The notes under the pieces were generated by a model, which made no database searches, was not told the origin of the DNA, and worked only from the letters and a program-made list of their open reading frames with translations. This document shows, in pieces, positions 19,853 to 34,400 of a stretch of DNA of 64,000 bases. The number at the start of each line of letters is the position of its first letter. Within the stretch, counting starts at the first letter, position 1. Source of the stretch: Prostheceraeus crozeri (taxonomy: Eukaryota; Platyhelminthes; Polycladida; Euryleptidae); NCBI GenBank assembly GCA_907163375.1, contig CAJQUW010001823.1, positions 55,987 through 119,986 of the forward strand. Reading direction: 5' to 3'. The position numbers and the translations under genes were made by a program.

Positions 19853-21590
19853 TGACTCAAGCTTGATTTACCATTTCCTTCCTTGACTTATATAATGCTT
19901 TTGATTCGAAAGTGTAAAGTAGCTATAATAACTGTAGCAACTAAAGCAACAGCAGTTTTCCGAAATTGTTACCTTGAAATGGTTGGCCTGACGCATACAC
20001 GTATATTAATTCTGCAATGCCTCATTGTTCACACTAATCATAATAGTTCATTTGTATCATGCACTTTAATTGATGTAACGCAATTTAAGCAGAAAATTTT
20101 GTTTGGTCTAGACGATTTTAAAAACCCGATGATCAATGGATCAACCTTCCATGATCTTTCATCATCGTCTTTGAATCAAACACTCATATCAGTGACTGCA
20201 GTCCGTCAATATGTGAAGCGAGGACTGATGTACGACTACAGTAAAACGGCGAACACAAGTCCAATAGTTGAGAAAGTGAAAAAAACGGTATAGCGAAGTA
20301 ATGCAGTATTGGTGAACGTGCTTCATCGACTTATACCACCGGAACTTTGTCCGTCGAATGATTCATGGTGACGTTACTTCTTATTGACTTATTTCATCTT
20401 CTCCCTTGAATACTTATAATCTCTATACGTCTGTTACTTCGATGATTTTATGAATTGGGACATTTGCTCACGAATTTGAAGTGAAACTGCTTTATTAAAT
20501 GCAGAAAGGATTAAAGATGATCAGATAGGACTATACATGTATGTCTTAATGTAGGCTAAAGATGAATTCATACTTGAGCTTTAATTTCTGATCTAGATGC
20601 AATCTCAATCCAGACTGAAAGTCAGTCTGGACGCAAAATTCAATCTAGATCGAAAATTTATCCAGATTATGTTTCAACTCTGCTCATACTTCATTCCAGA
20701 TTATATTTTTACTCTACTTTAATTGTCATTCATGCTACACTCATTTATTTATCCAGCTAGTAGAAGGCAATATGTCGATATAATGCGAGATTATCAAGGA
20801 TATGCATTTGACCTTGTACTAATTTGCTACAATTTGTTGTCATATTTCATTGCTGATACTCGGGTAATCCATCTGGGCCCGGTTGCTCGACTCAGAACTT
20901 AGCTTAAGTGGCCATTTAAAGAAGTCGCAAAATGACCAATTAGTTAATTGGTGTTGCTCGTTTTTCAACTGATTATTCTATAAGTTCCGTAACTTAAGAC
21001 AGACAACCCCTGCATTAGCGCGATACTTAATTAATGTAAATGTTCGCATTAGCTAAATTAACAGGTAGTTAGTGTCTGTTACTCAACTCGACACTGAATG
21101 GCGTGGCCATTCAAAGCTACACGTGACAAGAATTTGCACACGTAAAGAAAATCATAGAGTAACCGACATGGATATGTTGATAATATACTGATTAAAAAAA
21201 GAAGTGACTGTCAGATGTTTTGAAATATCCTCTATGTTCAATCAGAACTCCTTCAAGTGCAGCCGGTTGCAAATTTGCAATTGTCCTGCCGAGGTGGCAA
21301 GAACATGTTTTAAAGTTGTATGTAGTTATAAGATCCTGCCATCTAGTCTGAAAGTGACCTGTCGGAAATACTTCAAATTGTTCATGAATGAGAATCATCT
21401 CGTTGAACTTGTTTGGAGACAAGAATCATTTACTTCTTAATTAATGATTATTACTTCTAATTTACCTCTTAAAAATTTCTTTTAAAAGGCTTCGGAGCAC
21501 ATTTTCATAAGAAGTGAGAAGAATATTCGTGAAGCAGTCCAGTTTATAAGTATCTGAAATACATTTGATGAGAGGAAAAACTACATTTTA
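19853..21590. other. Gene-free stretch
   Basis: No recognisable gene or paired terminal repeats. A frame at 19883-20293 has no known domain. A GGGCCCGGTTGCTCGACT word at 20876 resembles some MITE tips, but no partner was seen. Confidence 0.4.
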
Positions 21591-22110
21591 TCATAAATGT
21601 AATTCATACCGGTTTCAGTGCGTCATACACGCACTATCATCAGTGACGACAACAAAGAAAAAAGGATGTGCATTCTTATAATTTGTTACTTGCATTTTTT
21701 AAACATCGCTCCTCCCCAGTTTATCAATATGACTGAGAGCATTGCCAAGAATGTTGCATCAGAGAGACTCACTGCCATTATACACACGCAAAGTAGGACA
21801 TCTAAAAGGTAGACCACCATCAGAAATATCATTACAAACATGTAGATATACCAAACAGAACAAAACTTCAAAATATAACTACAAACCCCGGCCGCCATAC
21901 AAAAATTGCCGAAACACTTCTAATCAAATCTACCTCAAAAATAATTCAAAGTCTGAACCGATTTTTTCATTGTAAATATTTGTCATTTTGCTCGTCTGTG
22001 TCATTACCTCATCATCATCTGTTCAAATGCACATTCATTCTTCTTTGTTGTTGTCACTGATGATGATGCGTGTATGACGTATTGACACCGGTATGAAATA
22101 CATTTTGGAT
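21591..22110. mobile_element. 520-bp foldback element with about 84-bp arms
   Basis: The left arm 21591-21675 (with CATACCGGTTTCAGTGCGTC) is mirrored by the right arm 22026-22110. The arms match at most positions and both include CGTCATACACGCA and CAGTGACAACAACAAAG-type words. The interior is about 350 bp with no clear domain. Target duplication not determined. It is probably a non-autonomous element. Confidence 0.7.
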
Positions 22111-23359
22111 GAAATCACTGCGCCGACTTTCTGAAGAACGAATTTGTTGTCCATTCTTAAAATTACTTTGACGACTTCAAGTTTGCTTTTTGAATATACT
22201 GTCGATTTAACTTTTAGTCCAACTCTGCATTTAAAGCTTTGAATGAAGACTTTGCACTCAAGTGACATTCACTTCGATGAAAGGCGTCTAGGTAGAGAGA
22301 ACATTGTCTTAAAGGCTGTGGAGGATGTCGTACGCGGTTTGATCATTCAAAATCCTCCTGCACATAGGGCCTACACATAAATAATTGCAAAGATGATAGG
22401 ACCTACTTTGTAAAAATATGAAAAATGCACCACTATTGCTTTGTGATGGTGCAAATTTTGCACCACAAAACTATGAAAAGCCCACGTAGTGAAATCTTAT
22501 TTTTAGTGTGATGTCGATCGAATTTTGCAAAATTACTGCCAATATTGGATTCCTCGCACCTTAGGTGCATAGTTCTTACGTCCAACCTTTGTATGAATCT
22601 GATTCATTTCTTACAGTCAAGGGTTAAAAACATTTTTTCTATTGATTCTGAAAGAACTTTGTTGCTAATTTACCATTTGATATTTTGTTTTGATTATATG
22701 AGGATGAGTATGCATACTTTTGTGAAGATGAATATGCACTTTTTCATCACATTCGCCGGTAGGTCGTATTTTCATTTTATACTCGTATCTCGTCTTTCAT
22801 TTTTTGCTGCTGACACCGCTATACTATCGACCTCAGAAGGCGCAGGACGCCAAAGGCTCGTCACAGTTTATTGAAATAAACTTTATATCACTTCGAGACC
22901 AAAATTTTCTTTCCACGGAGTTGGACATCATGAAATGTCTTATTGCAAACGGCAAACTATCCCAGTGCCTGGTCAATTATGTTTCATTTTTTACTTCGTT
23001 TACACATCGACGTGGAAATTTCAATGAGAAAGAAAGGATATTTACTAAATATTCATGACATGAAATTATCAAATTGATTCTTGTAGATGTTGTTCCAAAA
23101 CAAGGTTCACATCTGATTATTTTAATTATTGACGATTGACATATTTGGTATTCGGCTGTATAATCATTGTGGCATTATCCTGTTTAGATTACAAGCGTTA
23201 TTGCCATTGTAGCATCGCTGTATTCCAGTCTAGATGACCTTATGTTGAATTTCTATATATCCTTTCCATATATTTTAAGTTAGTGATGACCATTCTGAAC
23301 CGCTTACCATCTACGGCTGTCAAGGAAATTAGTATTTAATTTGCTCTAGCCTGAGGACA
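22111..23359. other. Gene-free stretch
   Basis: AT-rich; only short frames without domains. A small inverted GTGCAAATTTTGCAC word lies near 22450. Confidence 0.4.
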
Positions 23360-23361
23360 TA

Positions 23362-24770
23362 CAGTGTTGTGTGGCAAAATTGCCCAGCCCATCAAATTTA
23401 TGAAAAAGTATGAATATCTTCATTAAACTTTTACAAATGGAAATTATTATTGAACAAACTTTTTAGTCTCGCAAGAATGGTCATGAAACTGTAAAAAGAA
23501 ACAAAACTAAGATCGTGCGTAGCTACCTCTAGAGAAAATGCACTCCTTATTCATTGTGGCATAGTTTGGATTGTGGCTAAACATGCTGCTCTGATTTCGT
23601 CGTCCGTTTCCCATATGGCCTGCGCTGATACAATCAATGCCTCCCTAGTAGTGTGAGCTTTCGAATGCAATTTTTGCTTAATATATTCCACAAATTTTCT
23701 ATGCAGCTAAAGTCTGGAGTGTACGCTGGCCGGCGGAGCACAGGAATTCGTTGGTCTTCAAAGAAATTTCGCGCGGATAAACTGTGGTGGCAAGGGCGCG
23801 TTGTTTTGCTAGTAGACATGACCACCGTCAGGAATCCATACATCGAAATAAATGCGCAGATGTTGAGATAAAATGTCAACATACTTAGCAGTCTTCATAG
23901 TCCCATCTACGGGAATGAGCGATCCGGGCGAAATATCGAAATGTAACCCCAAAACATCAGCTTTCGAAGTAATCGACGGTCAGGAGTTGTATGCTCTATT
24001 GTAATTGGATATCCTTTTTTGCGACGGTCAAAAGATGTGCGAATAGAACACACGTCGACCGAAAATTCGTCGGAAAATATTACTCGCACCCAATCATTTG
24101 CACTCCGATTTTGATGGTCAAGTGCCCATTTCAAATGAACGTTGCGCTGAACGTAACGATGAAAGAGATTACGATTTCAGTGACCGACATGATCGTATTC
24201 CACTACGAAACAAAGATCGTCGACCAGTTGAAAGATTCACTTCAAATGCATGGCCACCAACATCCTTAGCCAGCTGTCCAGATGTAAGACGCAGGTCCTT
24301 CATACTTTCTCGGGCCAATACTTTTGCTCAAACGATTGTGTCTGCCAGAAAATTCACGCTTTGTATTGGTAGAACCAGTCTGTTTGAATAATTTGATAAT
24401 GCGTCCGCAGCTTCGTCGAGCAGCTTTCAATGAACGCGAAATTTGGCTGATATTCATATTAGAAACATGATTAGCAATAATCAAAGCGCGAATATTCTGC
24501 GTATATCCATAACAGACTGTCTGACTGAACGATCGAAAAGTAGCGCGCTTTTAAATAAATGGAGTTTGTGCATAGCTAAAAGCATTAACTGACGACATGC
24601 TGAGAATAGTAGCTCACGCCTCGGACAAAAAAGGAAACAAAGTTCAGAAAATGTTTGAAATATAATCAATCAAGCAAATAGAAACTTCGCTTTTTTTACA
24701 TCACATTAGTTTGTTAAAAACTTTTTTTTGCAAAATTAACAGGGGTGAGAAATTTGGCTGCACAACACTG
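23362..24770 (-). mobile_element. Tc1-like DNA transposon with both ends
   Basis: The element is 1409 bp, flanked by TA at 23360-23361 and 24771-24772. Both tips read CAGTGTTGTG inwards and match over about 20 bp. It contains a leftward Tc1-type transposase pseudogene. TA duplication, size and gene fit Tc1. Confidence 0.88.
23634..24484 (-). pseudogene. Tc1-like transposase, frameshifted
   Basis: The N-terminal helix-turn-helix region reads NISQISRSLKAARRSCGRII (from about 24440), followed by GSTNTKREFSGRHNRLS. The catalytic core begins with WVRVIFSDEFSVDV (first Asp, near 24080), then LMFWGYISIF. Near 23810 the stretch PCHHSLSARNFFEDQ corresponds to the second catalytic block, and RRPAYTPDFSCIENLWNILS (near 23700) carries the Glu. 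The segments lie in different frames, so at least two frameshifts are present, one just before the second Asp block. It is the only gene of the 23362-24770 element and is no longer functional. Confidence 0.82.
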
Positions 24771-25439
24771 TATTTCACCGCGATGCCCAGGCGGACAAGC
24801 ACTCTGCATTCTGCCACTTAATGACATCTATTCTGACGAATATATGAGGCCTATGTTCCAATTTGCTTTTTAGAATTCAGCAATTTCAGAAGTTTTCCAT
24901 CTGGATGTTTTCAAATGAATATTTCTGTAAAAATGGAATATTCTCAAATTGAGAAAATATATGTTACTCTAACAGGAATTAATATAATAATATGATGTCA
25001 ATAATATCAATATTAACATATAATAAATATTAAGGTTTACTATAATATTGGCAAATTAATATCTCACCCATTTGTTTATCGATTTTCTAAAATTTTACAA
25101 ATCTACATATGTAATTTAAATAAAAAACATTGATTTTACCTTTTGTGCTTCTTACTGTAAAAATCTATTGAAGAATCTATCAATCTTTCCAATTTGTTGA
25201 AAATATTACTAAATCTAGATGTGAATTGCATAAACATCTGAAATGTCATTTTATCTTTGACTACTAACTTTTCCATAGTTCGGCACTCGTTCGGACGGTT
25301 ATGGCGTCAAATAAGCGGATGTATATTCTATCCCATTCTGGTGTCATATCATCTCCGGTTCTCTCGAATGACGTTTTCAAGTGCGGGCACACCCTCCTCC
25401 TCCTCCCACAAACAATCTGGCGTTGCTTCCGACAATTAA

Positions 25440-25675
25440 AATGAATGTGCCTTCAGACATGTGAAGTGTGTGTGTGTGTCCCATTGTGCGTGTGCTTCGG
25501 GAAACTCTGGAGATTGATCAGTTATTGATTGAAGTCTAATCGGCCGATCCTGCGCGTGTGCTGCGTGCATGGTGTTGTATTGTGTATTGTGCATAGTACG
25601 TCGTCCATTGTTGTGAGTGCAAAGGAGCGGTTCATGTTTCAGTTGAAGATATCTTGAGCATCAATGGGTCCTTAG
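25440..25675 (+). other. Candidate 5'UTR exon of a host gene
   Basis: A locally GC- and TG-richer block ends in CTTAG followed by GTGAGT at 25676, a strong splice donor. It has no open frame of note and a TAG just before the donor, so it would be untranslated. The left border is approximate because no transcription start can be read. It is followed 300 bp later by an acceptor and a short coding exon. Inferred, not proven. Confidence 0.35.
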
Positions 25676-25976
25676 GTGAGTTATTAACTATCCGTTTAAT
25701 AGCGTACCATGGCTGCAGCATACAGTTCTCTTATTTGATAATGCAGTCTAATCGGTTTTTATTCGTCTTCTATTCGGTGCGTCCTGATTGAAGTATTTAA
25801 TTTGTAAGTGCCGTTTAATTATTGACTTTCATCAATCATGTCATGTGATTCTTCAAAGTTCAATTGGAAACCAGTGGATTCAGTGGATTCAAATCCTAAT
25901 AGTGAGCTGTTTTATAAAGTGTTTATTCTTGGATTCTTGGTAAGACGTTGACGGCTGTTTGTTGATTTCATTTCAG

Positions 25977-26062
25977 TAATGACAGATACAGCCCGGAGAG
26001 GAATTCTCTTGACAGAATTATGGATGGATACGTCTGAAATTGACTACGTATCTTGTCTCAAG
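25977..26062 (+). CDS. Candidate first coding exon of a host gene (GC splice donor)
   Basis: TTGATTTCATTTCAG at 25962-25976 is a good acceptor. ATG follows at 25979 and opens 28 codons beginning MTDTARRGILLTEL. The exon ends AAG at 26062, followed by GCAAGT, the typical consensus of the rare GC-AG introns. It ends in phase 0. The coding exon at 48280 begins in phase 0, so the two could be joined by one 22-kb intron. No family is recognised from 28 residues. An alternative is a chance frame with a chance donor. Confidence 0.4.
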
Positions 26063-28794
26063 GCAAGTACACGTAGCAGTTCTGAGACTGCCTAGTTCTG
26101 GGATGGCCTAACTTTGCTGTTAGCTGAGTTAGAATTCACCGGTTGTGGGACTAGTATTGTTGTATAGGTCTTCTGCTCTCCTCACATTTTCTAGCATAAT
26201 TGTGTCCAAGCATTTCTATCCATTCAAATATAATATATCCACACAAACTTTTAGGCTTATGATTTTTAAAAACTAACTTGAACTGAAATATACAGAGCAA
26301 AAGCATAATCAAGGCACTTTATTCAACCAAGTGTTTTTGATTATGTTTTTAATCTATTAATTTCGATCCATTGGTCAAAAAACTTGTGTTAACATTTGCT
26401 ATCTGAATCGTTAATTTTATCTATTGATCATATCAGTACATACAATGCCAAATTTTCTTCATTACGGCTTACATCAAAAGAAGTCAAATTTTCTAAAAGC
26501 GAATACAATTTTTAAGACTCAATCAGGTTTTCAATAGGACAAAGATAAACTATTCGGCGTCATTTTTCTATACATGATAATATTAATATTTCATGACATA
26601 TCCAGGCTCCCACAAGTGCAGATGTCAAATGAAAACGTACGACCTTTGTCTGCCTTTTTTCTTTCGGATAATTCCTTCAACAAGTCGCAGATTATTCTGA
26701 ATACAATGATGTATAGCATATTCCGCTACTAGAAAGAGCGTATCTTTTGACCAAAGAATATAATGTAGGTCTCTTCCGCTAAATAATTCCACCCCCGCCA
26801 GCGAAGTGCTGACAGTGAATGCCGCAGTGAATCCGATGCAGGATGCAGGATATACGCTGCTAAAAAGTAGTATCGGAGAGTTGCTGTAGCTTCATTGCAA
26901 CACTCGTTGGACATCGTTTAGAGCTGGTCAAATATTAAAGTTGAATTCTTCGTTTGTGTATCAGATGAGATATCTATACTTGGTCCAAGAGGTCATGTAG
27001 ATGTGACATAATCAACGATAGTAGCCATCTCAAAAGAAACTTGTTGTTGTAAAAGTGCTGGGAGTGAATTAATCGAAAGGACCTTGCTACCTGTTTATGA
27101 TACAAATTTGAAGTTTACTTCTTAACATTGAACCTATATAATGGAAATCTCGGCGATTATTCGGGTATTATCGGCAAAAGTGGTCAGAGATGTGGTCCTT
27201 CAGATAATCAAAATTCAAATATGTATACTTTGATTCCATCGGATCTTAGTCTACATGCATCATCTTCTGGCTTATATCAACCTATACGCTAAAGACACTA
27301 AAATTTGTCGACTATGTCAACAGTAAAAAAAATTATAAATACAGTAAAATCTCTTAAACTTGAACATTTCTTTGCGCAATTCGAACCATTGCGAACTGTT
27401 TTGATCACTTTCTATACGCATACATTGAACACTACATTGAAGATGATACTTTGATTTTTGCGATTCAGTTTTGTTGTTACTTTTTTCATATCCTGTCTCT
27501 GACAACTTTTGTGGCCTACTAAGAGAAAGTATAGTTGCTTTTCAACAGGTCGATGCACGAATAATGTCCGACATCCTTTTCTCGGAGTTGAAACAAGTCA
27601 AACAATTGTTATCGTGTTGAGAACTCGATTTATATAATTTCATGTAAACCTCCTTTTTTAAGATTCCAAAATATGATAATCAAAATTTTCTACAAATTTC
27701 CAAGACACTTAACCTCGTTAATTTGGAAAAGTTGGGTTAAATGAACAACATCTTTGTTGAAGGCATAATTGACTCTTGCGGTTATTAGCATGCACAGCAC
27801 TTGAAATTAGTCATTTGAAGAAGTTTGCGTGATTAAGCTTATAAAAGTTTTATTACAAAAAATAAGCGGTCTTAGCAGATTTTGCTTTTGGAAAATGATC
27901 GAATTCAGTTTACCTCATCATTTGAAACAGCTTGCAACTTTCGACTAGTTTTATGATAGGTGTAACAATTATCTTCACACATACGCAAACACTCACTAGG
28001 CATGTCATAACAAAAACTTTCTTGGAATGCATCCACATGTACATGTATGTCAAATGAGGAGAGCAAAAGAGCATTTTGTTCTGATTGAATTTTAAAGTTC
28101 TTTCTTGCATTTATGTATAAATCTGGGTGCTTTCAGGTTATGTCCTCCAGGTCTTCAAACTTGTCTGAAATCCGTTAACATAGATCAATCACTACAACGC
28201 TTGAGATGCTCTTAGAGGGGGTTTCTATCCTCTTGCAATTTGGAAAGTACTTAATGAATTAGAGGCGTTAGTGTGAAGCGCAAGCGACCTGTGTTGTTCA
28301 GAATTATGACTATCTTTCAAAGGTGATAAGTTCGCTTACATACGAGGAGTGGGACCCTGATCGAATGAAAGTTGGCCGGGCCTGATCTGCCGATTTATAA
28401 GATAATTTTCCTTGACAACATTTTAAACCTAGCATTTCTTTTATACTGTGTTGAGGTACAGAAACAAATTTCATGTGTTCGGTTTGTAATCATGTCTGTC
28501 ATAACGAAAACTTTATATCACTAGACATTAATGGTTGGGGAGCTTCCACGAAGACACAAAATCCTCTCCTTAAGAATAATTGTCAATTTTGCATATTTCG
28601 ATTTATGAATGTATTCTTACTAAACTCTTCAAAAATGACATTTAATTGGTAACTATGAGCACATATAATTTTACAAGCTTTGACTGCTCATTTGCCTTAA
28701 TTATGAACAGGAGAGTCATTTGAATGAATATCGAAACATGATAATTGTTTGCTCAAACACAAGCTATAGCTGCGTCGAAATCCTTGCTAGCTTT

Positions 28795-28912
28795 GAAAAT
28801 GCGGACCGGGTCCAATATTGAAATTCACGGATAGGGTCTGGGTTTAAAAAATAAAATTGCACCAGGCCGAAACTGGGAACCTGCCGAAAATTCCGGTCCG
28901 GTTCCCTCTCTG
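28795..28912 (-). mobile_element. Orphan hAT-like terminus with CCGGTCCGG-type repeats
   Basis: Read inversely from 28912 it starts CAGAGAGGGAACCGGACCGG and then AATTTTCGG. It is followed by more GC-rich words in AT-rich surroundings. It resembles the right tip of the element ending at 51357. No partner end or duplication was found. Confidence 0.4.
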
Positions 28913-31360
28913 TGTCTACTGCAACTTCTTGACGTTGCTGCTATCTTTAAATATATAAGTCAAACCGGAGAGACTCGCCCTATGGCAGAGACTAGTTTAG
29001 TCATTTTCTGTCTTTAGATCTGCGAAAGTTTGCAACTAACCGCACGAAGATGCACTAGACTCAATGTAGATGACAATGGGCTGCACTTGTAAGTCATGTT
29101 CATTGCTGTGCAATAAGCGGTGACTTTTCCCGAGGGTATGACATGACCTATAGGCATAGCTGACTACTTGAAATGTTCCCATGAATAACACTCCAGAGAG
29201 AATAGTCGCGACCCTAAACGAGACTTCAGCACACTTCACACTTACTCATGACCTTTGAGAAGAAGTAATCGTATAGAACAGTTTTGTGGCGATTGATCAT
29301 CTTTTGCAGATATTATCGACATAATCGAATGCCTGGAGAGATTACCTGTTGTACCCTTATTTATTGGTCAGGCACGATCGGTGATTCTTCACAAGCCAAA
29401 AATGCTAGATTACAAGCGTAGATTAGCTTATTAGTCGCTATTTATAGTTCTTGTCATCTAATGTCTCATATCTTTATACTTATGTTAGAATATTAATGCT
29501 ATAAGCCCAGACTTGTTATTGTATGACAATGCTACAATCATAGCTACCATGAGTCATGCATTTTCCGCGGCGGAAAACGTTCTTGACAGCGGAAATCTCG
29601 GAAAATATTCTAACTGTATATTCTTTCGCTGTAACATTCTTCTTTTGCTTTCATTCCACAACTTTCGAATATCGCATTAACACCTACCAGTACATTGAAT
29701 GTAGTCTGAAATAGATTCACCACTCACCATTGCCTAACTAAGTTCAGTCTTCGTCAATGATATCATTGCTGACAAACGAAATTCGAAAAGTGTGGCAAAA
29801 TCCTCGCTTTGCATGCTTACATAAATAATATGCAATTTAACTTTGACGGTGTTGAACTTTGCATAACTTTGCATGATTTATTCAATTAATTTGCTTTTAA
29901 CGCACTGTATACCTATTGCTAAATTTAGTGGAATTCATCATTTCAAGTCGCGAAATTTCGATTATTTGGAGCGAAAAATGCATAGCTCTGGTTACCATGC
30001 TTTATTCTTATAAAATATTTCATCTTAGATTGTGTGATATCAATCATCAATTAATCATTGATATTACTCGTACATTTGCAGAACATTTTGGATGTGTAAC
30101 CCAGGCCTTACACAAATGCACTAAGACTAATCAGCAACAATTAATCCAAGATGCACTAATTTGATCAAATTTGAGCATGCATGTACAACACAAAACAGGA
30201 TTCTTCATTAATGTGTTTCTTAAAACATACTTTTAGAACTCCATTTTTTAGCTTACTCAAACTCTGCTTTGACAGGATTCTTTGGCAGTGGGCACCTAAC
30301 TATTATTAGCAATCCTTCTTTGTGGCTTTAAGTCTCCGGAACATGTCTGAAAACAGAATAACCAAAAATGTAGTCTGTGATGCGGAATTTCTTATTCTAT
30401 TTGACGACCAGTATCAGAGAAAATTTGTTCAAGTTTGCGATTGAGTTCAATTACAGCTATTTTAGAAAGTTCAGCATATGCTTTAACTATATGCATCATT
30501 AAAGTTTAAAACTGCGAACAGAATGAAAGGCTATTGAATGTAGACAAATATCTTAAATAGGTCTATAACATACAAAATAACCGATAATTGCATGAATGAC
30601 AGGGTTCTCAGCAGCTGAAAAGTTAGCTCTTGCAAAAATGTGTTCTTGATTATCTACCGACATCTAAGAGCTTGCAAGTTTCCATTATTTGTCGGCAGCG
30701 GGTAAGTTGTGCTTAAAAATGCAAGAAATCATCACACCATAAAGCGAATGTAAAATAGGCAGTGCTGACTTAAAAATGTCAGTATATAGTGAACATTTTT
30801 ATATGAAAAGATTCAGTTTTTGCGGAGACTACGTCCATGTAGTCTAAAAATATTTGATTGCTTTTTAAGATTATTCCTGTTTTTATATATTAGCGACGTG
30901 GACCCACTACATAAGTAATATGAAACTTATTAGATATCAAAAGGAATGTACATTTATTAACAGGTTAAACGGTTATTAAACGGAAATTAAGATGATTATC
31001 AAGGAAATTTCGTGAACCGCGCATCATAGTGTAAGTCTTCATAGAAAAGTTGAGATCTTGTTGTGCATTTTGATTGAAATTTCTAATTTTTCATTCAATT
31101 TTCATCGGCACGATTTTATGATTCATTAAATTAGTGTTTCATTTCTTGAATCTGAATAATAATGTGGTAACATTTACATGCTTTAAAGTCAATTGTGATC
31201 ATTGTCTTTAATTATGATGTTTTGCTCTTTCAGTGGAAGGTAGTTTGTGATATGATCACGCTAAAGAAAATGCTCTTACTAATATTGCTGTGCAAATTAA
31301 AGTAATAGAAGCCTATCGAACAGCTAATTTTACAAACATAGCCTCTCCAACGTTGTCATG

Positions 31361-31475
31361 CCACGGAGGATTTGTAAAATACTATTCTTTCTTCTGTATT
31401 GCTATCGTGATCAGTCAATTACGTGGTAATTTCTTTAAAAACTATAGGAATTTGCGCACACTTGGTACTGGGTCT
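31361..31475 (+). repeat. Dispersed repeat, copy 2
   Basis: Inverse of 3238-3346, roughly 80-90 % alike by eye over 110 bp, with the best block around 31367-31440. Confidence 0.65.
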
Positions 31476-34400
31476 CAACTCGAGTTCATTTAATAAAATC
31501 GAAAATGCATCCACACTTGGGATTTAAGTAATATTGAGCTGCTTCTCTACCTAATATACTTACTAGATGCATCACACTGAAATTTTCTGAACGATAGCCC
31601 ATCACGAGTGCTCCTTCAAAGTATTGTAATGCACTTTCAATGCAACTGTCTACTGATAATCGCTAAGCATGAAATAGGAAAGTACATCACACCTGAAATA
31701 ATTTACAAAATTTCATCAAAAAACACACGAGCTCAGATGTATGCAGTGAATTGATATCGAATTGCAGACGATATGTTGACGAAGGTAGAATATGATTCAT
31801 AACTACTTAAAGTATCAATATCGTTCATAAATTTCCACTAGGAACTAGGAACTTGCGATGTATTGTACAGCTGAAATAGTCTGAAATAGTCACTATATTG
31901 CGAGAAGATTTTTCTAATTTATTGCTGACTGAAAATGTTTCGCAGAAAATTGTGTATTGTAAGAGAGTATTATACACTTCCCCAGTGTAGGAATTTTGCC
32001 ATTTATGAACTAAAATCCATATAAAAATCCTTTGTTTTGTATTATTTGACATTTCAATTTCGAATTCTCTCATCATCTATTCCTAATCTCGTGATTCTGT
32101 AAAACAAGGTATTCTGATTATGCATTGATTTAATTGATTTAGCCTCCATTATTTATTTGACAGAGGATCAAAAAATATATAACCTTTTCCTGCTTTTTTA
32201 GACCACTTAATTGAAGTAAAATCCCAGCGATGGGTCTATATACAATCAATGATAGCTCGTCAGTTCATGTTTCCGATTTAGTTTCAGACCATCGGTTTTC
32301 ATACAGTTCGCTTCAGCAATCTTCGTAAGAACAGGGTCGCTGAAACGATCAACAAATTCAATAATAAAATCTTCTAAACTAAGTGTCAAATTATTATGAA
32401 GGTGGACAATATAATTGAAGGACTGTCATCTTGGTCATCTGAAAATTGTTCCATTACTTTTTCTATGAGCATATGAGTAAAATTCAAATGGGTGCAAAAA
32501 AATTCCTAAACTAATTATGGAAGTTTTCATGCGCTTGCGCACCCTAAAATATCATACATTATTGTCAAAAATCCATGATAATGTTACACTGTGAGATTAA
32601 ATAACATTTCTAGATTCCAAAATTATATAGGCTTGGTAACTAAGTTTTGACCGATGGAAAACTGCCTATTTCTCGTTATTACTTCATCGTATACATTAGA
32701 TACTTTACGAACTCAATACCGGTATCATAGCGAGCATTACAAGACCTGTTTTACTATGATGCGATATTTTCTTCCATTTTGAAATGGGTTGCCAACCCTA
32801 TATTACGAGATAAGCTTGTATAGTTAAATATCACGATGGCAGGCTCTTAGGTGGCCTAAGACTCGCATTTCACCCTACAAGACAAGTATTTATCAGCAGG
32901 CTGCGAAATAGGCCATAGCTTATAATATTTAGAATGACTAATAGAGCTGATGGATTGCATATCAGTGCTCTTATTTATCTTGACTTAGCCGTTTGGCACA
33001 ACTTGCATATAATTGATCAATTTTTTTTGAACCTCCTGAAAAAAAATTTGATCAGTTATATACTACGGAATACAACTTGCATGGCTAGAACTTTTAATCC
33101 CCCCATCTTATTTTCAGTAGAAATATATGTAATTATCTTATACCGCAATAGAAGCGGACAAAGAAATGATTTATGAATATTATAGCAACCATTGTCCTAC
33201 GATACCATGTGATTCCATTGTGAATTCTCAATTCATTCACAGTTTCATTTAAGGTTGCATTGAACTACATTCAACAAATATTATATATTTCGTTGTATTC
33301 CATGTTCATTATTATGCAGTTCAGCATTGTTTATCAGATATTTTACCACGCACTTATGACTTTGCATTCACTGTTTACACGTCATGATTATGCTAATGTC
33401 CATTCGGCAATGATCAAATCAACATTTGAATTTAATCTTCGTTATGTTTCTGTTGGATGTATAGCCAGGTGGATCAGCGCTTCTGACACATCAAAGCACA
33501 CAAGTTGCAGTGCGTGATGCATCAGGGAATTTCACACAATCGCATATTGCTAAGCCTGCTTAAAGTTTTCCTGACCTTTATATTTGTGTTCATTTCTTCC
33601 TGTTCCGTCAGACTTTTCTAAATTTCTTGCATATTGCAATATGGTGTCCAAAGTCTGGCGTTTTAACTGATTTGTACAACCGTATTGTACATAGAGCAAG
33701 AGTATTTTAGACCCTGTCCTTACGAGGATTACTAAAGCGAACTGCGTTAAATCATATGGTCTGACACTAAACCGGAAACATGAAGTGACGAACTGTCATC
33801 AGTGGCGATTATTGTCTCTCATTCCCAGGTAAACACTTAAACCTATTAAACTTAGAATCAATAGGCAAACGGCAGGTACATATTAGAAACATTTATTACA
33901 GATGGGAAGAGGTTTTGATACGTGTATATTTGCTTACATTAGAGGGTGACACACATTTTTGGGATTAGTGTATATCAAGATATTTCAAGAGATTATTGAT
34001 ATATTCAAAATATATCAAGAGAAATACCCAAAAAAATAAAACTAGTAAAATCAACAATGATAAAAAAGCATTTTGAAGTTACCGTTTATAAGCGACAGTC
34101 ATAATCGGAAAACTAATTACCAAATTAGAAAACATAGGTTGAATGTCCGTCTCGTCAGTACGGGCAACAAAAAACTGCGTAATGTTTTGAAGAAAAAATG
34201 CAAAAAAGTAAATACAATGATTGTAGAATATGCAACAAGCTATCCCTAAATCATAACTGTGAGACATCGTGTGTTGTATATCAATTCTCTTGTAGAAAGT
34301 GTATTAGATGCATCTTCAATATGTAGACAAACAATATCTGAGAGCCAAATGACACAATTTCTCCACTGTTTCATCTATAAAGCCATATTATTCAGAAATG

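Noticed and set aside
20234-20256. AAAACGGCGAACAC, matching 14 bases of the Polinton tip
   Set aside because: The match is short and not followed by further terminal-repeat sequence, so it is probably chance.
20876-21130. GGGCCCGGTTGCTCGACT, possible MITE or SINE tip
   Set aside because: No matching opposite end, target duplication or second copy in the window.
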